Of a DNA stretch of 33,411 nt, positions 24,088 through 31,914 are shown piece after piece. The notes beneath the pieces are model-generated. The model was not told the origin of the DNA, did not search any database, and was given only the letters and a program-made list of their open reading frames with translations. How positions within the stretch are numbered: position 1 is the stretch's first letter; the number at the start of each line of letters is the position of its first letter. The stretch covers positions 1-33,411 of the forward strand of contig JABJNB010000075.1 in NCBI GenBank assembly GCA_018659145.1, read 5' to 3'. The stretch is from Rickettsiales bacterium. GTDB taxonomy: Bacteria; Pseudomonadota; Alphaproteobacteria; Rickettsiales; JABIRX01. Made by a program: the position numbers and the translations under genes.

Positions 24088-25620
24088 ATGTTAGAATCTT
24101 TTCCATTCTCAAAAGCCATTCGAGGCTTCTGTATAAAGCCATTCTTAATAGGTTTGCTTATTTTTGTTACAACAGCTCCGATATATTTTGTGTTGGCAGG
24201 ATTTGTTGTTATCAGTTACTTTTTGCATTTTAATTATTATCAAAGTGATTTAAGGTTAAAAATCAAATATGGGATATCTTTTGGCTTAGGTTTCTTTTTT
24301 GCAAATTATTACTGGATGTCTTTTTCCATGCTTGTGGATTTTACGAGCTATTGGTTTTATTTCTTCCCATCTTTAATTATTATACCGGGATATTTTGTCT
24401 TATTCTATCTTTTGCCACAAATTTATATTTTAGATTACCTGCATAAGAGGTACCGATTATCTAAGCTCAAATTCTATTTAGTTGCTATAATACTCTGGTT
24501 TTTATTTGAGGTAATTAGGTCGTCAATATTGGTCCTAATTGATTTTCAGGGCTTTAGTTGGGGGCTGCTTGGCTATAATTTTTTTGTTAATGATAATCTA
24601 TCTCAAATTTATTCGTTAATAGGAACTTATGGGGCTAGCCTTGTTATAGCGTTTATATATGGCTCGTTATTTCTAGTTACCAATGAGAAGTTCTCTCTAG
24701 GTACAAAGAGATCGTTTATATGTTTTTTGATAAGTAATATTGTGATCATAGGTTTGATTTATAGTTATGGAGAGTGGCGTATAAAGTCTCAGGACAAATC
24801 TGAAGTTAAGAAGTTTTCTTATCTGATAGTGCATCCATCTATTTCTGAGCATCATGGGTTTATTAGTGAGCGAGCAAAGGCGAATATTGATAAAGAGATT
24901 AATATAGCGTCGAAGCAGGGTGGTCGATATGACTTTGTTATCTTTCCTGAAGGCGGAGTTAGCTTTCCTGTTGAGTCATTAGATGATTCTGAGGTTTTTA
25001 ATTATATTTTGGGCAGGTTAGATAATGCGCGCTTTCTAGTTGCTGGTGCAACTCGAATTGCGAATGGCAGCGAATATTATAATAGCTTTTTTGTTTATGA
25101 TGAATTTGGCAAGTTGCAAGATTTTTATGACAAGAAGTATTTAGTGCCTTTTGGTGAGTATATACCTTATTTGCGTATTTTTAACTCGCCTTTGGCAAGT
25201 AACTCATCTGGATATTTAAGCGGGGAGACAAAATCAATTAAAATTCATGATAATTTGCCTATAATAAAGCCGTTAATTTGTTACGATGCTTTATATAGTA
25301 TGGCAACTATTCGGAAGCCAGCTGATGTTATTATTAATATTTCGAATGATATATGGTTTATTCAGAAAATGTTTAATATTCAAATTAGTACGGCACCATT
25401 TCAGCACCTAGATATAGTTAGAAGTAGGGCGATAGAGTCAGCGACCCCAGTGCTTAGGAGTACTAATCTTGGTATTAGCGCGGTTATTGATAGTAGAGGG
25501 CGTGTTGTCAAGCAGGCGAAGCCATATGAGGCTGGTGTATTATCCGGTGATTTGATTATCAGCCAAGCTCAGAAGACGATTTATCAAAAAATCATGCTGA
25601 AGTTATTTGGGGTTGGTTAA
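24088..25620 (+). CDS. lnt: Apolipoprotein N-acyltransferase
   Basis: It adds the third acyl chain to the N-terminal cysteine of lipoproteins in the inner membrane. The N-terminal half (about 1-225) has six to seven hydrophobic segments. The periplasmic nitrilase domain carries the catalytic triad: Glu288 (F-P-E-G-G), Lys349 (Y-D-K-K-Y-L-V-P-F-G-E-Y) and Cys398 (L-I-C-Y-D). I-S-N-D-I-W-F and R-A-I-E-S-A-T-P-V-L-R-S-T-N follow as expected, although the usual N-D-A-W-F Ala is Ile here. It has 510 residues and lies 39 nt after corC. No terminator is visible after it. Confidence 0.95.
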   Translation: MLESFPFSKAIRGFCIKPFLIGLLIFVTTAPIYFVLAGFVVISYFLHFNYYQSDLRLKIKYGISFGLGFFFANYYWMSFSMLVDFTSYWFYFFPSLIIIPGYFVLFYLLPQIYILDYLHKRYRLSKLKFYLVAIILWFLFEVIRSSILVLIDFQGFSWGLLGYNFFVNDNLSQIYSLIGTYGASLVIAFIYGSLFLVTNEKFSLGTKRSFICFLISNIVIIGLIYSYGEWRIKSQDKSEVKKFSYLIVHPSISEHHGFISERAKANIDKEINIASKQGGRYDFVIFPEGGVSFPVESLDDSEVFNYILGRLDNARFLVAGATRIANGSEYYNSFFVYDEFGKLQDFYDKKYLVPFGEYIPYLRIFNSPLASNSSGYLSGETKSIKIHDNLPIIKPLICYDALYSMATIRKPADVIINISNDIWFIQKMFNIQISTAPFQHLDIVRSRAIESATPVLRSTNLGISAVIDSRGRVVKQAKPYEAGVLSGDLIISQAQKTIYQKIMLKLFGVG

Positions 25621-25631
25621 GATTGTTGTGT

Positions 25632-25683
25632 AGGGGCTTCTCCACCAGATTGTGTCGCAATATAGTTAGCGCTAAAGACATGC
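25632..25683 (+). repeat. Degenerate coding fragment, copy D
   Basis: Read on the plus strand, this encodes R-L-C-R-N-I-V-S-A-K, matching R-L-C-R-D-I-V-T-Q-E of the pseudogene at 1233-1453. It lies just after lnt and points towards copy C, which is on the opposite strand about 60 nt away. It is very short, so the match could partly be chance. Confidence 0.4.
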
Positions 25684-25713
25684 ATTGTTATGAAATATTC
25701 TTTTTGAATAGTT

Positions 25714-25800
25714 GGTTCTATTCGTGCTAAAATCTTTATCAAAAAACTCTTGCCCAATTATCTTGCAACACAACCCGCTTGCAGTAGGGACAAGGGCGCG
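25714..25800 (-). repeat. Degenerate coding fragment, copy C
   Basis: The minus strand reads P-T-A-S-G-L-C-C-K-I-I-G-Q-E-F-F-D-K-D-F, aligned with P-K-A-M-R-L-C-R-D-I-V-T-Q-E-F-F-D-K-D-F of copy B. A frameshift directly after D-F breaks the following A-R-I. Protein-level similarity with different codons suggests both descend from a real gene. It lies between the convergent lnt and flavoprotein genes. Confidence 0.55.
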
Positions 25801-25827
25801 AGGCCTAAACCCCTGCGGCAAAGTCTT

Positions 25828-27285
25828 TTACTGACCAGTCATAATGCGTTCAACAAGTTGCTTAGTTGTTGGAATAAAGCCATCTGCGTAATATGGATCT
25901 GTTGCGAATTTGAATGCATTATGACCAGCAAACATTAACTCATTCATAACGTCGCCATCATAGACAATGTTTTGTAAAGTTTTTTGAATACAAAAGCTTC
26001 GAGGATCTGGTAGCTTCCCTGTAGTGAAGTTATTATCATGAGTGGTCCAGTTGCTAAAGGCGCAATAACTAAGGCATCCCATGCAGCTAACCTGATCGGT
26101 TCGGATTGCAGCAGTTTCATCTATTGAGGCAAATATTACGGTATTATCAGGGGTCTTTAGTAATTCTGTATGTCCTGCATTATTCCATTCAGAGATTTTA
26201 TCAAAATCATCTCGCTTTATATAAATCTTCCGGTTGCGAGCTCCGTAGCTATATACTGTGTTGAATACATCCGTTACTTCCGCGCTAAATTCTACTTGCC
26301 TGTGTGAGCGTTCACGTAATGTTTTTATAAAATTATTATTTACAGCTGATGAGTAAAATCCGGTAGGTGAGAACTTGTTTAAAAATACATCCCCTTCTTT
26401 TAATGTTAGTAACTTATCTTTCCATGATTTTGGAGCAGGGTTTTCAATTGTTATAATTGGCCTTGTTCCAAATTGAAAGCAAATTTTACCAATCTCGGGA
26501 TTATCAAGCCAATTCTCATATTCAGCTATGTTCCATACACCACCTGCCATAACTATAGGAGTATTTTCTAAACCCACTCCATTCATAAATTTACGAATTG
26601 CTTTAACTCGTATATAAGGGTCTTCGGGAGTATTAGGATCTTCGGCGTTGGATAATCCATTGTGTCCACCTGCTTTCCAAGGGTCCTCGTAAACTACAGC
26701 TCCAAGATATTTGGGATGCTTGGCATAAGATCTTTTCCACAAAGCTCTGAATGCGCGCATAGAGGAGACTATAGGGTAGTAATAGACTTTGTATTTTTCA
26801 GAGATGGCTGCAAGTTGATATGGCATTCCAGCTCCACAGGTAATCCCGTGTATCATGCCTTTGGTTTTTTGTAGCACTGCTGTTAAAATTCTTTCGGCTC
26901 CACCCATCTCCCATAAAACATTCATATGGATAGCTCCTTGGCCGTTTGATGCTTCTGATGCAATTCTTGCTTGGCAAATAGCGGCGTCAATAGAGTGGGC
27001 AATCAACTCCTCATGACGTTCGTTTCTAGTCTTTCCGTGAAATACTAATGGTATTGGGGTGCCATTGTTATCAAGTAACTCACCATTCACACCAGAGAAT
27101 GTACCAACTGCTCCGGCTGCTGCAAAAGCTCCGGCACTTACTCCGTTGGAAACATTTACACCCTTGCCGCCTTCAATTATAGGAAGAGACTCTTTGCCAG
27201 AGATAATCAAGCTATTTAAATTTTTCAACAAGGCTAACACCATAAAATTAGAGGCAGATGATATATCATCTTTAGTTATCGTCAA
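25828..27285 (-). CDS. Nitronate monooxygenase-family flavoprotein with cysteine-rich C-terminus
   Basis: This is an FMN-dependent TIM-barrel oxidoreductase of the nitronate monooxygenase/2-nitropropane dioxygenase family. The substrate is unknown. Family marks are P-I-I-E-G-G-K-G-V-N-V-S-N-G (35-48), T-C-G-A-G-M-P (149-155), the active-site-like K-A-G-G-H-N-G (204-210) and the phosphate-binding M-A-G-G-V-W (246-251). Beyond the barrel a roughly 100-residue tail contains Cys401, Cys404 and Cys408 (C-M-G-C-L-S-Y-C) and Cys432, which resembles an iron-sulfur site. The frame starts with TTG overlapping the rlmE stop (TTGA); an ATG at 27243 is the alternative and still keeps the whole barrel. The 485 residues are longer than typical NMOs (about 320-380). 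Confidence 0.8.
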   Translation of the reverse strand: MTITKDDISSASNFMVLALLKNLNSLIISGKESLPIIEGGKGVNVSNGVSAGAFAAAGAVGTFSGVNGELLDNNGTPIPLVFHGKTRNERHEELIAHSIDAAICQARIASEASNGQGAIHMNVLWEMGGAERILTAVLQKTKGMIHGITCGAGMPYQLAAISEKYKVYYYPIVSSMRAFRALWKRSYAKHPKYLGAVVYEDPWKAGGHNGLSNAEDPNTPEDPYIRVKAIRKFMNGVGLENTPIVMAGGVWNIAEYENWLDNPEIGKICFQFGTRPIITIENPAPKSWKDKLLTLKEGDVFLNKFSPTGFYSSAVNNNFIKTLRERSHRQVEFSAEVTDVFNTVYSYGARNRKIYIKRDDFDKISEWNNAGHTELLKTPDNTVIFASIDETAAIRTDQVSCMGCLSYCAFSNWTTHDNNFTTGKLPDPRSFCIQKTLQNIVYDGDVMNELMFAGHNAFKFATDPYYADGFIPTTKQLVERIMTGQ

Positions 27286-27956
27286 ATAAAACTTTGGGCA
27301 ATAAGGTAAAACTCAGAAGAGTCTTTTCTTGATGAATCAGGCTTGATTTGTTTAATAGTTTTGAAGTTTTTCTTTAAGCTTGTTAAGATTATATCAAAAT
27401 CTTTTCCCATAAACAATTTCATAATTAAGTCACCATCCTTGCTTAAATAGCTAGTCGCAAATTGCAGAACTTCTTCAGCAACTGCATACATTCTAATCAT
27501 ATCGGTGTTTTTGTGACCTGATTTATTAGGTGCGATATCTGATATAATTAAGTCAAATTTATCAGTACTCATATTGTTGATAATATCTTGCTGGATATCG
27601 TTATCTAAAAAATCACCTTTGATAAAATGACATCCAGGCACTTCGTCAATCTCGAGCAGGTCGACGCCAACTATAGAAGCTTTTTTATTACGAGCTTTTA
27701 ATATTTGTAACCACCCTCCAGGAGCACAGCCCAAATCCAAGATAGTTTTAGCGTTTTTTATAATATTTAGTTTGTCATCTATCTCTAATAATTTAAATGC
27801 TGCTCTAGAGCGGTAGTTTTCTCTTCTGGCTAATTGACTATAGGGGTCATTTATTTGTCTTTGAATCCAAAGGGTTGAAGATATTTTTCGACCTTTAGCT
27901 GTCTTAACTTTAGCGAAAGTATTGCGAAAACCTTTTTGATATTTACCAGAAGACAT
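27282..27956 (-). CDS. rlmE: 23S rRNA 2'-O-ribose U2552 methyltransferase
   Basis: It methylates U2552 in the A-loop of 23S rRNA late in 50S assembly. It is a Rossmann methyltransferase with SAM loop L-D-L-G-C-A-P-G-G-W (73-82). The catalytic tetrad is K55 (R-S-R-A-A-F-K), D140 (I-S-D-I-A-P-N), K180 (L-I-M-K-L-F) and E215 (S-S-E-F-Y-L). The 224 residues include a basic N-terminal extension. It is divergent from trmL, with 40 nt or less between them, and overlaps the downstream flavoprotein by four nucleotides. Confidence 0.96.
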   Translation of the reverse strand: MSSGKYQKGFRNTFAKVKTAKGRKISSTLWIQRQINDPYSQLARRENYRSRAAFKLLEIDDKLNIIKNAKTILDLGCAPGGWLQILKARNKKASIVGVDLLEIDEVPGCHFIKGDFLDNDIQQDIINNMSTDKFDLIISDIAPNKSGHKNTDMIRMYAVAEEVLQFATSYLSKDGDLIMKLFMGKDFDIILTSLKKNFKTIKQIKPDSSRKDSSEFYLIAQSFI

Positions 27957-27996
27957 ATATGAAGTAATGGAAGTAATTATAATTAAAATTTATCCT

Positions 27997-28446
27997 ATGC
28001 TAAATATAGTATTATTTCAACCAGAAATAGCAGAAAATCTAGGTTCTATTATTAGAACAGCCGCGTGTTTTGAAGCTGTAATTCATATTGTTGATCCTTG
28101 TGGCTTTCCTTTTGTTAGTAAAAGAATAAAGTTAGCCGCAATGGATTATTTTGATAAAGTTGAGATTATTAGATATAAATCTTTTGCTGATTTTTTAGAT
28201 AAAAATCAAAATGCGGATATAATATTAATGACGACCAAATCTGATAAAGCATTATCTGAGACTATAATATTGCCAGATAGTTTTTTTCTCTTTGGCCAAG
28301 AATCAAGCGGAGTCCCAGATAAGGTTCACAACATGTGCGCGAAGAGGGCAAAAATACCAATTAATTCCAAAACAAGATCTTTAAACCTTGCCGTCTCTGT
28401 TGCAATTACTGCCTATGCTGCGACTAATGTCAGGGCTCCCTTATAA
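27997..28446 (+). CDS. trmL: tRNA (cytidine/uridine-34) 2'-O-methyltransferase TrmL
   Basis: This SPOUT-fold enzyme methylates the wobble ribose of tRNA-Leu isoacceptors. N-terminal L-N-I-V-L-F-Q-P-E-I-A-E-N-L-G-S-I-I-R-T matches the family start, so the ATG at 27997 is preferred (149 residues); an in-frame ATG at 27967 would add ten residues. The knot motifs F-G-Q-E-S-S-G-V-P and I-P-I-N-S-K-T-R-S-L-N-L-A-V-S-V-A are complete. TATAAT at 27978-27983 is a candidate -10 box that would give a very short leader. Confidence 0.93.
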   Translation: MLNIVLFQPEIAENLGSIIRTAACFEAVIHIVDPCGFPFVSKRIKLAAMDYFDKVEIIRYKSFADFLDKNQNADIILMTTKSDKALSETIILPDSFFLFGQESSGVPDKVHNMCAKRAKIPINSKTRSLNLAVSVAITAYAATNVRAPL

Positions 28447-28563
28447 TATTAATTTTTACTTAAAAAATATTTTATTAAATCTAGTATTATAGCTGAGCCT
28501 TGGTATGATGCCAACTCTCACCTAATCTACTTATAGGGTTGATAATTATGTGTAGTAAGCTAA

Positions 28564-30465
28564 ATGCATCACGTGAAAAAGAATCAGAAAAATACATTGC
28601 TAGACCAAGTTTTTTATCCAAAAGATTTAAGGACTAATATTAGTAAGTCGCAGTTACCAGAGCTGTGTTCTGATATTAGAGAGCATATGATTGATTCTGT
28701 ATCACAAACTGGTGGTCATTTGGGAGCTGGGCTTGGAGTTGTAGAGTTAACCACGGCACTTCATTATGTTTTTGATACACCTAGAGATAAAATTATTTTT
28801 GATGTTGGTCATCAATCATACCCGCATAAGATTTTAACAGGGCGTAAAGACAGGATGTTAACTATCAGGCAAAAGGGGGGATTATCAGGGTTTGCCAGTC
28901 GGTTTGAGAGTGAGTACGACTCTTTTGGAGCTGGTCACAGCTCCACTTCAATTTCTGCAGCTATTGGTATGGCAAAAGCACGTGATTTAAAAAATGAAGA
29001 ATATTTTGTCATTCCAGTAATAGGTGATGGTGCTTTAAGTGCAGGCCTTGCTTATGAAGCTATGAATAATGCAGAAAAGGTGGATGGAAAATTATTGATC
29101 ATTCTTAACGATAATGACATGTCTATAGCCAAGCCAACGGGCGCGGTAGCTAAGTATTTATCTAATCTTATTAGCTCTAAGAATTTTGCGATGATCAGAA
29201 AGTCGGCGAAATCAGCTGTTCAAATCCTGCCGGAGGCAATGCAAAAATCTTTCATTAACTTTGAGCGCAAAACTAAAGGTGTCGTAAATGAAGTGTTGCT
29301 CGGTAGTAATTTATTTGAGAATTTAGGCCTGAAATATTCAGGTCCTATAGATGGTCATGATATAGCTAAGCTGGTTGAGGTATTAGAAAGTTATAAAAGT
29401 AATCCATCAACCCATCCGGTATTATTGCATGTTGTAACTCAAAAGGGTAAGGGGTATAAGCCGGCTGAAGAGGCGGGAGATCATTATCACGGAGTTGGTA
29501 AATTTTCTGTTGCAACAGGTGAGCAGAGCAAGTCATCAGCCATGAGTTACACTGCATGCTTTGCCGATGAATTAGTCGAGCAAGCTAGTACAGATAGTCA
29601 TATAGTTGCTATAACTGCAGCTATGCCATCGGGTACAGGCCTTGATAAATTTGCTAAGAAATTTCCGGAGAGGTCTTTTGATGTTGGGATTGCTGAGCAG
29701 CATGCGGTGACTTTTGCTGCCGGTCTTGCAGCAGAGGGAATGAAGCCTTTTGTGGCCATTTATTCAACGTTCTTACAACGAGCATATGATCAGATAATTC
29801 ATGATGTTGCTATTCAAAACTTGCCGGTACGCTTTGCTATAGACCGTGCTGGATATGTTGGCGCGGACGGCGCTACTCATAGCGGTAGTTTTGATTTAGC
29901 TTATTTATCCTGCTTGCCTAATATGGTTGTTGCGGCTCCAAGTAGTATGCAAGAATTAAAAAATATTGTAAATACAGCATGCAATTATAATGATGGGCCA
30001 TTTGCTTTTCGTTATCCTAGAGGTTCTGGCAAATCAGATGGATTAGTTGCTTCAGAATCTGTAGAGATTGGTAAGGGCCGGATAGTGCAAGAGGGAAGTA
30101 GTTTGGCAATTTTATCCTTAGGTTGTCATTTAGATAATGTGATAGCAGCAGCAAGTGTTTTGGAAGAAGAGACGGGGGATAAAATTACAATTTGCGATAT
30201 GCGTTTTGCGAAACCAATTGATACAAATCTTATTGATAAAATTATGCAAAGTCATAATAAGCTAGTGACAATTGAAGAGGGAAGTAGCGGTGGATTTTCG
30301 GCTAGTGTAAATCAATATTTACTCCATAAAGAATATCAAAGTTTCAAAATCAAAAACTTAACTCTTCCAGATGAGTTTGTCGAGCATGCAACCCAAGATG
30401 AAATGTATGAAGATGCCGGAATGAGCAGCTCAAAATTAGTAGAAATCTTTAAAAGTTATTTGTAG
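28564..30465 (+). CDS. dxs: 1-deoxy-D-xylulose 5-phosphate synthase
   Basis: This is the first and rate-controlling step of the MEP pathway: it condenses pyruvate and glyceraldehyde 3-phosphate using thiamine diphosphate. Motifs are G-G-H-L-G (His51), the ThDP-binding G-D-G-A-L-S-A-G-L-A-Y-E-A-M-N-N-A (154-170) ending at N-D-N-D-M-S-I, and the transketolase glutamate in G-I-A-E-Q-H-A-V-T. The C-terminal domain (about 500-633) is present. At 633 residues it is full length. It pairs with dxr 20 kb away. The 117-nt upstream gap is AT-rich with no definite promoter. Confidence 0.97.
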   Translation: MHHVKKNQKNTLLDQVFYPKDLRTNISKSQLPELCSDIREHMIDSVSQTGGHLGAGLGVVELTTALHYVFDTPRDKIIFDVGHQSYPHKILTGRKDRMLTIRQKGGLSGFASRFESEYDSFGAGHSSTSISAAIGMAKARDLKNEEYFVIPVIGDGALSAGLAYEAMNNAEKVDGKLLIILNDNDMSIAKPTGAVAKYLSNLISSKNFAMIRKSAKSAVQILPEAMQKSFINFERKTKGVVNEVLLGSNLFENLGLKYSGPIDGHDIAKLVEVLESYKSNPSTHPVLLHVVTQKGKGYKPAEEAGDHYHGVGKFSVATGEQSKSSAMSYTACFADELVEQASTDSHIVAITAAMPSGTGLDKFAKKFPERSFDVGIAEQHAVTFAAGLAAEGMKPFVAIYSTFLQRAYDQIIHDVAIQNLPVRFAIDRAGYVGADGATHSGSFDLAYLSCLPNMVVAAPSSMQELKNIVNTACNYNDGPFAFRYPRGSGKSDGLVASESVEIGKGRIVQEGSSLAILSLGCHLDNVIAAASVLEEETGDKITICDMRFAKPIDTNLIDKIMQSHNKLVTIEEGSSGGFSASVNQYLLHKEYQSFKIKNLTLPDEFVEHATQDEMYEDAGMSSSKLVEIFKSYL

Positions 30466-30526
30466 GAGTGGTGTCCTCCCGCCCGTGATTAAATATATTG
30501 CGAACCCTGCAAAACCTTTTAAATTG

Positions 30527-30554
30527 TTGAATCTAAATAAATCATGTTTATAAA
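30527..30554 (+). promoter_or_regulatory. Likely promoter of tRNA-Leu
   Basis: TTGAAT (30527-30532) and TATAAA (30549-30554) are 16 nt apart and end 17 nt before the tRNA, so transcription would begin about 10 nt upstream of it. Confidence 0.4.
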
Positions 30555-30571
30555 GCTTGCAAGCATCCAAT

Positions 30572-30659
30572 GCCCGCGTGGCGGAATTGGTAGACGCAAC
30601 GGACTTAAAATCCGTGGGGCCCTAGGCCCTTGCCGGTTCAAGTCCGGCCGCGGGCACCA
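30572..30659 (+). tRNA. trnL: tRNA-Leu (UAA anticodon)
   Basis: This is a class II tRNA of 88 nt with encoded CCA (30657-30659). The acceptor GCCCGCG pairs with CGCGGGC, the anticodon stem is ACGGA/TCCGT, the anticodon TAA is at 30606-30608, and the long variable arm (TGGGGCCCTAGGCCCTTG) is typical of leucine. A 60-codon open frame across it is spurious. Confidence 0.96.
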
Positions 30660-30735
30660 CTTGTATCTTAAGGAGTTAGGTATTGGTTGGGGGATGTTAA
30701 TAATATCTATGAGCTATAGCAAATAATTCAAATAA

Positions 30736-31749
30736 GTGAAATTTTTTAAACAAAAGAAATTTATTAGTCTCGATAGTAATCAAGCTCAAAAAATTAAAAA
30801 ATTTGTTAAGAATGATATTGAGGAAATTAATCAATTACTCAAATCGACTTTAGTATCAGACAGTAAGTTAACGAGCAGCATAGTAGACCATATTGTGAAT
30901 TCTGGTGGTAAGAGAATTAGGCCAGTTTTATCTATTCTTACGGCTAAAGCTTTGGGTTACAATGGGCCTAAAATATATTGTTTAGCTAGCGCGGTTGAAT
31001 TAATTCATACGGCAACTCTTTTGCATGATGATGTGATTGATGAAAGTGATAAGCGCCGAGGAGTTGATACAGTTAACAATATCTGGGATAATAAATCAGC
31101 AATTTTGGCCGGAGATTTTATCTTTGCTAAAAGCTTTGAATTAATGGTAAAGACTAACAACTTAACCATACTTGATAATCTAGCTAAGGCCTCATCAATC
31201 ATTGCTGAAGGTGAGATCGTGCAGTTAGAGTTGTTAAAATCACAGGAGATATCCTTGAGCAAATATTTAGAGGTTATTTCAGCTAAAACGGCAAAATTAT
31301 TTGCTGAAGCTTGTCGAAATAGCGTAATTTTGGCATCTGGATCACAGGATCTTGAGCGCAAATTATATGAATTTGGTTTTAATTTAGGTGTCATTTTTCA
31401 AATAATAGATGATTTGTTAGATTATTTTGGCGATGGAGATATCATTGGAAAATCGGTAGGAGATGATTTTTTTGAAAATAAGATAACATTACCCGTTATT
31501 TTATTACATAGTGAAATGAAGCAAGATTCAGGCGTTTTACAAAAAATTATATCTAAGCAAGATAAGCAAGAATCAGATTTGAATCAAATTTTAGATTTGA
31601 TGAAGCAGTATAAAATAAGAGAGAAGTCCATTGAATATACAATGACTTATAAAGAAAGTGCATTGCTTCGCTTGAATGCTTTGCCTGCATCTGAGTCGAA
31701 GGAAATATTACAAGATATCTTAGAGCTAAGCTTATATCGTTTGAGTTAA
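30736..31749 (+). CDS. ispB: Long-chain trans-polyprenyl diphosphate synthase (octaprenyl type)
   Basis: It builds the side chain of ubiquinone by adding isopentenyl units in trans. Both aspartate-rich motifs are intact: D-D-V-I-D (98-102) in L-L-H-D-D-V-I-D-E-S, and D-D-L-L-D (225-229). G-G-K-R-I-R-P (57-63) binds diphosphate. Ala93, five residues before the first motif, is small, as expected for a long-chain product; the exact chain length cannot be told. It has 337 residues. The start is GTG at 30736, with no better in-frame start upstream. Confidence 0.93.
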   Translation: MKFFKQKKFISLDSNQAQKIKKFVKNDIEEINQLLKSTLVSDSKLTSSIVDHIVNSGGKRIRPVLSILTAKALGYNGPKIYCLASAVELIHTATLLHDDVIDESDKRRGVDTVNNIWDNKSAILAGDFIFAKSFELMVKTNNLTILDNLAKASSIIAEGEIVQLELLKSQEISLSKYLEVISAKTAKLFAEACRNSVILASGSQDLERKLYEFGFNLGVIFQIIDDLLDYFGDGDIIGKSVGDDFFENKITLPVILLHSEMKQDSGVLQKIISKQDKQESDLNQILDLMKQYKIREKSIEYTMTYKESALLRLNALPASESKEILQDILELSLYRLS

Positions 31750-31806
31750 TAGGAGTTGTTGCTATTTGTTTGAACAAAGCATTAAGCTAAAGATTTATTT
31801 ATTGAT

Positions 31807-31835
31807 TTGTGTTTTTGAACCTAGTTTGATATAAT
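31807..31835 (+). promoter_or_regulatory. Promoter of the 429-residue protein gene
   Basis: TTGTGT (31807-31812) and a perfect TATAAT (31830-31835) are 17 nt apart. The -10 box is preceded by TG at the extended -10 position (TGATATAAT). Transcription would start near 31842, leaving about 73 nt of leader. It is the best-looking promoter in the window. Confidence 0.55.
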
Positions 31836-31914
31836 AAGCAGCTTATTTTAAAGAAGATTTCTAGGCCGTGGTTGGAAGTCTTGTAGATGTAAGTCAATTT
31901 AATAGATGTGAGAA

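Noticed and set aside
30544..30726. 60-codon frame over tRNA-Leu
   Set aside because: It spans the whole tRNA; its protein-like look comes from the tRNA sequence.
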